Made by a program: the position numbers and the translations under genes | The notes under the pieces: model-generated | Seen by the model: the letters and a program-made list of their open reading frames with translations, nothing else | Database searches by the model: none | Told to the model about the DNA's origin: nothing | In this document: piece after piece, positions 32,807 to 41,276 of the stretch | How the letters are laid out: every line of letters starts with the position of its first letter | How positions within the stretch are numbered: position 1 is the stretch's first letter | Source of the DNA: Aquimarina sp. Aq78 | GTDB taxonomy: Bacteria > Bacteroidota > Bacteroidia > Flavobacteriales > Flavobacteriaceae | DNA: 64,000 nucleotides | Reading direction: 5' to 3' | Assembly (NCBI RefSeq): GCF_900299525.1 | Contig: NZ_OMKA01000029.1 | Coordinates: forward strand, 1 to 64,000

Positions 32807-33268
32807 TTACTTATTTGCCATTTCTTTTATTTTTTCTATTGCTTTACCTAAATGTTCTGAAGCTTTCATACTATTAAATTTTAGTTGTATGATTCCTTTT
32901 TCATCTATCACATAGGTTTCTCTTCCTGGTAGTAATCCCAATAACTCTGATTTCACGCCAAAAAGATTTCGTAATTCACCTTTAGGATCAGACAAGAACA
33001 TAAAGGGAAGTGCATATTTACTTTTAAACCTCGCATGTGATTTTACACTATCAGCACTTATACCTATCACTTCTACGCCCATGTTTACAAAGTCTACATA
33101 ACTATCTCTAAAGCTGCAGGCTTCTTTTGTACAACCAGGAGTAAAGTTTTTAGGATAAAAATAAAGTATCAGATTTTTTTTTCCGATAATATCAGAACTC
33201 AAAAATTGTTCTCCTTTATCATTAGTAGCGATAAATTCGGGAATCTCATCACCTACTTGCAACCCCAT
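32807..33268 (-). CDS. bcp: Thioredoxin-dependent peroxiredoxin (Bcp/PrxQ)
   Basis: This 153-residue cytosolic peroxidase reduces hydrogen peroxide and organic hydroperoxides using thioredoxin. The peroxidatic Cys46 and resolving Cys51 (NFTPGCTKEACSFRD) have the five-residue spacing of the PrxQ group, and the conserved FYPK precedes them. A YVIDEKG segment follows near the C-terminus. Length is normal. It lies 3 bases after queD in an idi-queD-bcp operon. Confidence 0.95.
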   Translation of the reverse strand: MGLQVGDEIPEFIATNDKGEQFLSSDIIGKKNLILYFYPKNFTPGCTKEACSFRDSYVDFVNMGVEVIGISADSVKSHARFKSKYALPFMFLSDPKGELRNLFGVKSELLGLLPGRETYVIDEKGIIQLKFNSMKASEHLGKAIEKIKEMANK

Positions 33269-33271
33269 ACC

Positions 33272-33682
33272 CTATTCTCCTTTATAGATTACAAAATTGC
33301 GAGGTGTTTCATATAGTGTAACTTCAATATCGTATTGTGAAGTTATCTTTTTACGCAATCTATTCCATATTACAAAGGCTATATTTTCTACAGTAGGATT
33401 TAAACTCTCAAACTCTTCAACCTCTTCGTTAAGATTTTTATGATCCATATAGTCTTCGACTTCTGTTTTAATGTACTCTTTTAAAATCTTAAGATCCATC
33501 AAAAAACCTGTTTCTGGGTCAGTCTCTCCTATTACAGCCACAATAAGTTCATAATTATGACCGTGATATTTTGGATTGCTACACTTGCCAAATATTTGAA
33601 GGTTTTTTTCATCACTCCAATCCTTTCTATACAATCGATGTGCTGCATTAAAATGAGCTTTTCTACAGGCTTTAATCCTCAT
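33272..33682 (-). CDS. queD: 6-carboxy-5,6,7,8-tetrahydropterin synthase / PTPS family
   Basis: This 136-residue protein is of the T-fold pterin synthase family. The zinc ligands are visible as His in FNAAHRL and the two histidines in YHGHNYEL. The catalytic cysteine lies in FGKCSNPKYHGHNY, and a glutamate in the C-terminal VTLYETPRNF. QueD makes 6-carboxytetrahydropterin from dihydroneopterin triphosphate for queuosine; the wider family also includes tetrahydrobiopterin synthases. The ATG overlaps the idi stop codon by four bases (ATGA), so the genes are translationally coupled. The other queuosine genes are not in this window, so QueD is preferred by family frequency only. Confidence 0.85.
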   Translation of the reverse strand: MRIKACRKAHFNAAHRLYRKDWSDEKNLQIFGKCSNPKYHGHNYELIVAVIGETDPETGFLMDLKILKEYIKTEVEDYMDHKNLNEEVEEFESLNPTVENIAFVIWNRLRKKITSQYDIEVTLYETPRNFVIYKGE

Positions 33683-34245
33683 AAGGTTATGTGTGAATAA
33701 AATTTTTCAAAAATGATTTTAAACCATTCTGTGTATTGTTCGGGATGTACTACTATATCATGTTTAACAGCTTCTATAGGCATCCATTTCCAATCGACTA
33801 CTTCTTCAGTATTAATGACGGGATCTTCTTCATACTCTCCTAATAATACATGATCGTACTCATGTTCTGTAAGTCCATTATCAAAAGGAGCTTTATATAT
33901 AAACGAAACAGAATCTTTTAATGAGGTGGTAAACCCCATTTCTTCTTGTAATCTTCGTATTCCTGCTTCTACATTAGTTTCTCCTTCTCTTTGGTGACTA
34001 CAACATGTATTAGTCCATAAACCAGGTGAATGGTATTTATGAAGCGCCCTTTGCTGAAGCATTAATTCGTTTTTACTATTAATAATAAATACCGAAAAGG
34101 CTCTATGCAATACAGCTTTTTGATGTGCTTCTAGTTTAGGCATCAACCCGATTTGCTCGTCATTTTCGTTAACCAGGATAACTTTTTCTTCTTCTTTCAT
34201 TGCTTTTAATTGCTCCAAAATTACAAAATCATAAGAGTAATTCAT
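33679..34245 (-). CDS. idi: Isopentenyl-diphosphate delta-isomerase, type I
   Basis: This 188-residue Nudix-fold enzyme interconverts IPP and DMAPP in isoprenoid synthesis. Recognisable parts are VNENDEQIGL, the catalytic-cysteine motif TNTCCSHQR, the Nudix-type helix GIRRLQEEMGF, and the conserved acidic EHEYDHVLLGEYEEDP. The start is ATG 34245; an alternative ATG at 34200 (MKEEEKVIL) would give a product closer to the usual family N-terminus. It is the first gene of the idi-queD-bcp operon. Confidence 0.93.
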   Translation of the reverse strand: MNYSYDFVILEQLKAMKEEEKVILVNENDEQIGLMPKLEAHQKAVLHRAFSVFIINSKNELMLQQRALHKYHSPGLWTNTCCSHQREGETNVEAGIRRLQEEMGFTTSLKDSVSFIYKAPFDNGLTEHEYDHVLLGEYEEDPVINTEEVVDWKWMPIEAVKHDIVVHPEQYTEWFKIIFEKFYSHITL

Positions 34246-34420
34246 AATCCATCTTGTTTATAGATGTTAATTTAGCTGTATCTGTTCTTAGTGAAAACTT
34301 TACTATAAAATTTTAAAATAGTAAAGCAAAAAATCTACCATATCTCAGAATTGGTTTTAATATTTATTTTGAGCTTATTATCCTGTAGTTTTTCAAAAAC
34401 AGAATTTTTTCAATAAAAAA

Positions 34421-34440
34421 CGCCTCAACAGTATGAGGCG
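34421..34440 (-). terminator. Terminator downstream of the PorE-like gene
   Basis: The hairpin CGCCTCA/TGAGGCG is followed on the minus strand by TTTTTTATTG, 35 bases past the stop codon at 34477. Confidence 0.85.
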
Positions 34441-34476
34441 TCTTTTATATATGTACAGAATTTATCGTTATAAAAA

Positions 34477-36438
34477 TTATTTAATGATGATAAATTCGCT
34501 TCGTCTATTTAATTGGTGTTTATCTTTTTTACAATTCGATTCATTACCACAGTCATTAACCAATTGCGTTTCTCCATATCCTTTTCCTGTTAAGCGATCT
34601 GCAGATATACCATTATTGATCATATAATTTACTGTAGCTTCAGCTCTTTTTTCAGACAAATACAAGTTATACTGATCTTCTCCATGACTATCTGTATGTG
34701 ATCTTATTTCTAGTTTCATATCAGTATATTGATTCATCACTTCAATTACTTTTGCCAGTTCTACTTTCGCGTCAGAACGTATTGTATATCCATTAAAATC
34801 AAAATAAATTGGCTTAAGCGATAATATCTTTGTTAAGTCGTCTCCTACATCTGCAGATTTAATTTTCTTTTCTAATGCAAGTGGAGTATCTATCGTTTGA
34901 GATTTATCGGATGTATTCACAAGCTTCTCCAGAGTGTTATACTCTTCTTTCTCTGCTCTTACAAAGTAACTGGATTCACATTCTACTAGTTGTGAGTAGG
35001 TAGCCTCATCACCCATAACAAAACTTTGTATTAAGTTATTATTACTATCATATATAGAGACTTTGGTTCCTGGCAGTAATTCGTTAGTATCCTTATCAGT
35101 AACCAATCCCGCAATTGTAGTTTCACAAAAATCTTTTAAATCCTCTAGCTCTACGAAGCTATAAATATCATCACTTCCTTTTCCTCCTTCACGATTGGAT
35201 GAAAAGTATCCTTTCTTGGTGTTTTCATCAATTATAAACGCAAAATCATCTTTAGGTCCATTAATTGGTCTACCAACATTAACTACTAATTTTTCTTTGT
35301 CTGTTTGCGGATTAATCTTAGTTACGTATACATCTAGTCCTCCTAAGCCCACATGTCCATTGGACGAAAAATATAACTCATTGTCTGCTCCTATAAATGG
35401 GAATGTCTCTTTTCCTTCTGTATTAATTCTATCTCCCAAATTTTTTGGCTCTCCAAAACTACCATCTCCATTAATAGCTACTTCATATAAATCAGAAAGT
35501 CCTTTTCCTCCAGGCATATCTGATGAAAAATATAGTATTTTTTCATCACTACTTAGTGTAGGATGTGCTACAGAATATTCATCACTATTAAATGGTAAAT
35601 TTTGCGGTGTTGTCCATCCTCCCTCTGGATTTTTATAGGAACGATATATTTTCAACTTATTTGTTCCTCTTTGATCACGACCTAGTTTTCCTTCTTCAAA
35701 ATTATTTCTTGTAAAGTAGATAGTTCGTGTATCTTTTGTAAAAACAGGTGTTGACTCGTGAAATTTGGAATTTATTTTTCTATCAAACCTTCTTATTTTC
35801 GAAAAGCTTTTATTTACAGAATCATATTTTGCTTCAAAAAGATTTAAAAAAGCCTCTCCATTCCATTGATGAATAGCCTTTTTAAATGTTAATGTATCCC
35901 TAGAAGAGCTAAAAACTATACTTTTTCCATAAAAAGCGGTTCCAAATTCAACAAAAGAAGAATTCACTGAGGCATTTTCTATCTCAAATCTACCTGATTG
36001 AAAATCGATACGTTTTAGATAATCAGATCCATCTAAAAACAATTTTGCACGTTGGTCATTTCCATTAGCAGCTGCAAATTTTTGCATGTACGTATCAGAA
36101 TCCTGATACCTTTCTACCGTTTTTAGGGTTTGCGCATATCTAAAGTAGTACTCGGGCTCAACTTGATCAGGATAAGAATTCATTAATTCTTCATACCATT
36201 TTAGTGCCTCTTCAAACTGGCTATTAAAATAATAACTATCTCCCAGATTCATAAAAAGATCCGCACTCTTATATCCTTTTCTAGCTACTTTAAGATACGT
36301 TTCCTGTGCATCAATGTATTGATACTTGTCGTATTGTTCTTTGGCTTTTTTGAGTTTTTTTTCTTGAGATAAAAGAGTATTGTTTCCGAAAAACAACAAC
36401 ATAAAAATCAATAATGATTTAAGTAAATATTTCCCCAT
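34477..36438 (-). CDS. PorE-like OmpA-family protein (TPR, beta-propeller, CRD, OmpA)
   Basis: This 653-residue exported protein has a signal peptide (about 1-25). TPR helices follow (about 30-130), then a WD40/PD40-type propeller (about 140-430, repeats with IVFSSSRDT, IYFTRNN, LYFSSDMPGGKGLSDLYE, LYFSSNGHVGLGGLDVYV, GYFSSNREGGKGSDDIY). A CarboxypepD-regulatory-like domain (about 438-510) and a C-terminal OmpA peptidoglycan-binding domain (about 540-650, YFDFNGYTIR, IRSHTDSHGEDQYN) complete it. This order matches PorE of the type IX secretion system. It is the last gene of a cargo-PorP-PorE-like operon. It may link the surface complex to the cell wall; it could be a paralogue rather than the core PorE. 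Confidence 0.85.
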   Translation of the reverse strand: MGKYLLKSLLIFMLLFFGNNTLLSQEKKLKKAKEQYDKYQYIDAQETYLKVARKGYKSADLFMNLGDSYYFNSQFEEALKWYEELMNSYPDQVEPEYYFRYAQTLKTVERYQDSDTYMQKFAAANGNDQRAKLFLDGSDYLKRIDFQSGRFEIENASVNSSFVEFGTAFYGKSIVFSSSRDTLTFKKAIHQWNGEAFLNLFEAKYDSVNKSFSKIRRFDRKINSKFHESTPVFTKDTRTIYFTRNNFEEGKLGRDQRGTNKLKIYRSYKNPEGGWTTPQNLPFNSDEYSVAHPTLSSDEKILYFSSDMPGGKGLSDLYEVAINGDGSFGEPKNLGDRINTEGKETFPFIGADNELYFSSNGHVGLGGLDVYVTKINPQTDKEKLVVNVGRPINGPKDDFAFIIDENTKKGYFSSNREGGKGSDDIYSFVELEDLKDFCETTIAGLVTDKDTNELLPGTKVSIYDSNNNLIQSFVMGDEATYSQLVECESSYFVRAEKEEYNTLEKLVNTSDKSQTIDTPLALEKKIKSADVGDDLTKILSLKPIYFDFNGYTIRSDAKVELAKVIEVMNQYTDMKLEIRSHTDSHGEDQYNLYLSEKRAEATVNYMINNGISADRLTGKGYGETQLVNDCGNESNCKKDKHQLNRRSEFIIIK

Positions 36439-36467
36439 TTTTTTACTATTACATTTTAAATACTTAA

Positions 36468-37424
36468 TTAAAAGAAACGCGGTGTCAGCATTCTATTATA
36501 TTTTTTGAAAAGTTCAAATCGCAGCATTACCTCATAACTTCCATCATTAAATTGTGATTGTCCTAACTGTGTTGTTTCTCGATCATAGGCAAATCCAATC
36601 ATCATTGAGTCTGATATCTGAAAACCTACCATACCACTTAGTGCTGCACTCCAACGATATGCTGCTCCTAAGGTTAAACGATCATACAATAAAAAGTTTG
36701 CAGATACGTCTACTTGCAATGGTGCTCCAAATACTAGTTTGCTTAAAACAGCAGGTTTAAATTTTATATCATCACTCAAATCAAAAACATGACCAGCTAT
36801 CAAATAATAGTTGATTCGCTCTTCTGCCAAAAAACTCACTGCCGTACTATTAACATCTGTAGTACTTTCATCAAAATGATCTGTTTCTAGTAGATTAGGA
36901 GCACTTAGTCCCACATAAAAACGATCTGTATGATAATAGACTCCAACTCCTACATTAGGGCTAAATTTATTATCAATATTGTTTTCGAATAAAGCATCAT
37001 TACTATTAAACCGGTTTAGTTTTTGAAAATCTACATTTAACAAATGACCACCCGCTTTTAATCCAAAACTTAGTTTTCCTTGTTCTGAAGTAGGAATAGA
37101 ATAGGAAAAATCAATATCAAAATACGTTTCATCGGTAGGGCCAATCTCATCATTAACAATAGATACACCTAAACCAAGACGTTCATTACCTCCTATGGGA
37201 GTATTAAGAGTAAGGGTTTGAGTACGTGGCGCACCATCTAAGCCAACCCATTGACTACGATGAAGTCCCATAATACTTAATACTCCACGACTACCAGCAT
37301 AAGCAGGATTAACACTTATCGTATTGTACATGTATTGGGTATATTGGGCATCTTGTTGTGCGCAAATAGAAGTTGTAGCAAAACCTAAAACTACAAGCAG
37401 AAACATTATTGACGATGTATTCAT
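36468..37424 (-). CDS. PorP/SprF-family type IX secretion membrane protein
   Basis: This 318-residue outer-membrane barrel has a signal peptide (about 1-22). The family N-terminus is QQDAQYTQYMYNTISVNPAYAGSRG, followed by LHRSQWVGLDGAPRTQTLTLNTPIG. It ends in an aromatic strand (VMLRFELFKKYNRMLTPRFF). SprF helps the T9SS secrete SprB, and PorP/SprF homologues are often paired with type B-signal cargo. Here it sits between the large type B cargo gene and the PorE-like gene, 29 and 52 bases away. The likely role is export or surface anchoring of that cargo. Confidence 0.92.
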   Translation of the reverse strand: MNTSSIMFLLVVLGFATTSICAQQDAQYTQYMYNTISVNPAYAGSRGVLSIMGLHRSQWVGLDGAPRTQTLTLNTPIGGNERLGLGVSIVNDEIGPTDETYFDIDFSYSIPTSEQGKLSFGLKAGGHLLNVDFQKLNRFNSNDALFENNIDNKFSPNVGVGVYYHTDRFYVGLSAPNLLETDHFDESTTDVNSTAVSFLAEERINYYLIAGHVFDLSDDIKFKPAVLSKLVFGAPLQVDVSANFLLYDRLTLGAAYRWSAALSGMVGFQISDSMMIGFAYDRETTQLGQSQFNDGSYEVMLRFELFKKYNRMLTPRFF

Positions 37425-37476
37425 AAGTATTTAATTCGATTTAGGGAATAACAAATATATGATATTCCAGATACAT

Positions 37477-40400
37477 TTATCTATTTATATACAAGTAACC
37501 AGCTTTGGACATGTTGATTCCACTAGCGTTTTCATATTCTAAAACATAAAAATAAGTCCCTACTGGCAGTTCTTTATTACTACCTATTGTAGCTCTTCCT
37601 TCGCTAATTCCTTCAAAGAATCTAGTTCCGGATTGTTCATATCGATCCTGTTCAAATATCTTAACTCCCCAACGATTGAATATCTGTAATGTATTATTAG
37701 GAAAATTATCTAATCCTACTATTCTAAACTGATCATTAATACCATCTCCATTAGGAGAGATCCCGGTATATACAACAATTTGATCATCAACATCAGCAAT
37801 TACAACAAATCCATTATTTTCTTCTATCGTTATTCCGGTTCCTATTACAGTTACTGTTGTTGGATCGGTTCCTTCTGTTTGTAAACTCCCTAACGGAAGT
37901 GTTGTATTGTCGATATCTACTACAGTTGCCCCTACAGGAACATTCGCAATATAATCTCCGTTTAGATCTGTAGCTACGATTTGTTCTACCCCATTAACAT
38001 CGATAATTTTAACATCCACTCCTTCTAAGTCTGGCTCACCAATATCCTGTGTGCTATTATCATTTAAATCACTATACAAATGACCAGTTATAGTACCATT
38101 TGGAGCAGTAACTACTGTTATTGTAATCACTGCATCATCGCAGGCTAATGGGATCGCTACACTACATAGGGTATAGGTAATGGTATAATCACCCGGTGGA
38201 GTATTTGGTAAAACTGTTACTTCTCCTGTACTTGGGTTTAGGCTAACACCATCTCCCGGATTGGGATCTGCAACTGTTGTTATCGTAACATCGACCCCTA
38301 GTGTAACTCCATTTCCATCTAAAATATCATTGTCATTAACAACATTGATAGAATTACCACCTGTATCACCATCTATAGTCACCGTATCATCATTTGCTAT
38401 CAAGCATGACAAAGGTATATTAACGGGTAGTATTCGTTTACAACCATTAATCGCTGTTGCTGTAACATCAATGTTTACTCCTGGGGTTATCCCTTCAATA
38501 CTCCATACATTACCAGAAATATTGTTTACGGTCCCCGAAGTACTAGTCACCGTACCCGAGTCTACGGTTACCTCTAGAGAATATGTTGTTGAATCAGCCG
38601 AGCAAGTTGGAGCACTTGTCACGTTAATAGTTGGAGCAGCATTAACTGTAAGTATTCTTTCTGCTGAAATCTTAGAATCACATGCATATGTCGAACTGGA
38701 GGCAATTACTCGATATCGATTTCCATCATCAGATACTGAAGCATTTGTAATTGTTAATGTATTGGTAGTTGTAGTACTATAAATACCACTATCTGTTAAA
38801 TCATCCCAGGAACTACCATTAAATAATTGCCATTGATATGTATCTGCATTAGAAGTCAATATGGTAAACGTAGTATCTGTTCCTTCGCATATTGTAGAAT
38901 TAGATGGCTGCGTAGTAATAATCGGAGCAACTCCAGCGGTAATAACATTAGTATTAGTCCCGGTATAACCATCACTTCCCGAGGTAACTAAGCCATTTCC
39001 ATCAACGGTAAGTCCAGCTCCAAAAGTACCATTCCCCAAAAGCCCATTATCATTATCATCTGTAAATCCTGCTTCAATAACATCATTACAATTATCCCCA
39101 TCACTATCTAGATCGTGATAATCCGGAATCCCATCATTATCTGTATCAGTACTTTTACAGGTAAATACTATTAATTCTAAACGATCATATCCTATTCCAC
39201 TTCCACCAACCTGAATAAATTGGAGTGTAAAAGAAGAAATCGCTCCTTGTATCTGTAAAGAACCAGAAGCAGTTCCATCGGCATCATTCATACTACTTTC
39301 TCTGGTATAAATACCTAAAAAAGAAGAGTCTGCTCCTCCATCCCTTGCAGTTGTTGATGTTGTATGAAAATCATTCGTTCCTCCTAGTTTTCTCCATGTT
39401 AATCCTCCCAGCAGAGTAATATCTGCAGAATTTTGGGTAGGCCCACTAAATGATCCTATACGATCTAAATGTAATATTGGATTATCTACAATTACAGGAT
39501 TTCCCAAAGCATCTTCAAAACTAATAGTTAGTGTTGAATTCCAATTATAATCGCTTTGTAATGAAACATTTCCTGCCAAATTTTCTGACCAAAAACCTGT
39601 ACCTATAGGGTTGAAATTTCCATTAGAAAACGCCGTGGTTGTATTTGTAGTAGCTCTAACAATTAAATTTGGAGCAATTACTGTTGTATTATTAAAGCCA
39701 GTACCACTCCAATTTCCAGATTGTATTGGTGTACATATCCCTTCTTCTGTATCCAAAATACCATCGTTATCATCATCATTATCACATATATCTGAAACAG
39801 TATCTCCGTCTGTATCAATATTTCCTGAAATTGTAGAGTCACATGAATCAATTACAGGACAACAAATACTATAATCTTCTGATATCCATATTGTTTGATC
39901 TAAGCCACTTCTTGCTACTCCTGCGGCATAGGAAATCACTAATTTATCAATTGCATTTCCATTAGAGTTAACCAATACAGATCCGTTATCATTCGTACTC
40001 GATGGATTATCTGATTGTCCGTCGGCCGTTTGTCCAATAATCGTAAAAGTAGGTATATCTCCAGCTGCAGTAAGTATTAAAGGAACATTTACACCTCCAA
40101 CAGATGCGGTAAAAGTTACATTATCATCAAAAGTAACATTATAATCAATATCATCAACCTTAAAATCATTGATCATAACAGGCGTAGAAAAATCTATAGT
40201 AAGGCTCATTTGATCTCCTACAGCTACATCTCTTATAGCCATTTTATATCGTTTATTATCGATTTCTGTTCCACTAGTACTTAAAACATTATCAGGATCT
40301 TGTAACGTTAATGTTAATGTTGCAGGAGCCGAACACACCGAAGTCGTATAAGTAGAGTTTAGAATTGTTGTTTCATCCCATGGATTGGGAGTCAAAAGAC

Positions 40401-40536
40401 TCCAATCAAAAGTTTGAGAATTACCAAGACATTGTGCTGTAACACCTGTAAATGAAGCACTAAAAAAAAGAAATAATACAAATACTTTAATTCTGAATGT
40501 TGATCCAGAATTTCCCCCAAAAGTAATTTTTTTCAT
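37477..40536 (-). CDS. Large T9SS type B cargo with Ig-like and thrombospondin-type-3 repeats
   Basis: This 1019-residue surface protein has a signal peptide (about 1-35, SASFTGVTAQ). Two calcium-binding-type Asp-rich repeats (DTDGDTVSDICDNDDDNDG and DTDNDGIPDYHDLDSDGDN) lie near 240-260 and 470-490. Ig-like modules (PSNSTICEGTDTTFTI, TYQWQLFNGSSWDDLTD) and an SdrD-B-like segment (LYSDLNDNSTQDIGEPDLEGVDVKI) follow. The C-terminal about 95 residues form a type B sorting domain: VYTGISPNGDGINDQF, IFNRWGVKIFE, GTYFYVLEY. T9SS proteins of this class are adhesins or gliding-related filaments. The first gene of the operon, it has a palindrome-bearing region upstream. Confidence 0.9.
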   Translation of the reverse strand: MKKITFGGNSGSTFRIKVFVLFLFFSASFTGVTAQCLGNSQTFDWSLLTPNPWDETTILNSTYTTSVCSAPATLTLTLQDPDNVLSTSGTEIDNKRYKMAIRDVAVGDQMSLTIDFSTPVMINDFKVDDIDYNVTFDDNVTFTASVGGVNVPLILTAAGDIPTFTIIGQTADGQSDNPSSTNDNGSVLVNSNGNAIDKLVISYAAGVARSGLDQTIWISEDYSICCPVIDSCDSTISGNIDTDGDTVSDICDNDDDNDGILDTEEGICTPIQSGNWSGTGFNNTTVIAPNLIVRATTNTTTAFSNGNFNPIGTGFWSENLAGNVSLQSDYNWNSTLTISFEDALGNPVIVDNPILHLDRIGSFSGPTQNSADITLLGGLTWRKLGGTNDFHTTSTTARDGGADSSFLGIYTRESSMNDADGTASGSLQIQGAISSFTLQFIQVGGSGIGYDRLELIVFTCKSTDTDNDGIPDYHDLDSDGDNCNDVIEAGFTDDNDNGLLGNGTFGAGLTVDGNGLVTSGSDGYTGTNTNVITAGVAPIITTQPSNSTICEGTDTTFTILTSNADTYQWQLFNGSSWDDLTDSGIYSTTTTNTLTITNASVSDDGNRYRVIASSSTYACDSKISAERILTVNAAPTINVTSAPTCSADSTTYSLEVTVDSGTVTSTSGTVNNISGNVWSIEGITPGVNIDVTATAINGCKRILPVNIPLSCLIANDDTVTIDGDTGGNSINVVNDNDILDGNGVTLGVDVTITTVADPNPGDGVSLNPSTGEVTVLPNTPPGDYTITYTLCSVAIPLACDDAVITITVVTAPNGTITGHLYSDLNDNSTQDIGEPDLEGVDVKIIDVNGVEQIVATDLNGDYIANVPVGATVVDIDNTTLPLGSLQTEGTDPTTVTVIGTGITIEENNGFVVIADVDDQIVVYTGISPNGDGINDQFRIVGLDNFPNNTLQIFNRWGVKIFEQDRYEQSGTRFFEGISEGRATIGSNKELPVGTYFYVLEYENASGINMSKAGYLYINR

Positions 40537-40622
40537 ATGACGAACATTTATAATATCATTTACAAAAATTCTATGAAATGAATTTTTACAAATTATTTAT
40601 AAAACATAATTAGTATCACACA

Positions 40623-40651
40623 GTAAAACCGTAATAAAAATACGGTTTTAC
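40623..40651. promoter_or_regulatory. Palindrome upstream of the T9SS cargo operon
   Basis: GTAAAACCGTA and its exact reverse complement flank ATAAAAA. The right arm and its flank (ACGGTTTTACCATAATATGG) closely resemble sequence at 47818..47837 upstream of the phosphoglycosyltransferase gene. Could be an operator or an mRNA hairpin. Confidence 0.5.
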
Positions 40652-41118
40652 CATAATATGGTTACAAAACTAAGAAAATAAATTTCTTAACTATTTAATA
40701 AAATTTATTTTCCAGTTTTCTCGATGCAAATCACTTTTAACCGGTGAAATACACATGCTCGCCAAAGTTTTTATATATATTAAAAAAAGGAATCCCCTCC
40801 TTGTTGTTTAATTCTAATTGCACTCAACATTTCTAATTCTATAAAGCTATAATCTTCATTTTTCAAGCAAAATATAAGAAGTTGTACGCATAAGCTGCTA
40901 ATTAATCTTCCCCAATAACACCTTAATAATTACGAAACTAGATATAAATCTAATCGTTTTAACATTTAGCTTTATATCAAATTTTGAAATAATCGATAAA
41001 AAATTATTTTTATCGATTAAATACATACAGACAAATCTTCAAATCTATTTTTTCGTACCAGACATTTCAATGTTCCTACACTATCAAATCGTAGGAGCTT
41101 TATTGTCTATTTTAATAT

Positions 41119-41126
41119 TATATTTG
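41119..41126 (+). promoter_or_regulatory. -7 promoter box upstream of prfC
   Basis: TATATTTG matches TAnnTTTG exactly, 150 bases before the prfC ATG. No -33 element at normal spacing is obvious. Confidence 0.45.
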
Positions 41127-41276
41127 CATCCTCATTTAGATATAAGGGCAGATAATAAACATATCATCAAACTTATAGGAATCATAAAATGAATAGGTAG
41201 CTAAGAGCTTATTTTGATAAGAAATTTGGTGCTATTGAGAGTGTATCTAAATATTTAGAATAATAAACAAAATCAA

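Larger units (their letters stand above)
40537..41276. other. Divergent intergenic region with palindromes
   Basis: These 740 bases contain no supported gene. Two perfect inverted repeats stand out: GTAAAACCGTA-7-TACGGTTTTAC at 40623..40651, about 90 bases upstream of the T9SS cargo start, and AATCGATAAAAA/TTTTTATCGATT at about 40991..41017. An exact -7 box TATATTTG at 41119..41126 could start a leader of about 145 bases for prfC. Confidence 0.55.

Noticed and set aside
35195-35638. 147-codon plus-strand frame opposite the PorE-like gene
   Set aside because: It is antisense to a well-supported multidomain gene and has low-complexity Ser/Pro composition.
38261-38782. 173-codon plus-strand frame opposite the T9SS cargo gene
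   Set aside because: It is antisense to the Thr/Val-rich repeats of the cargo and mirrors their composition.
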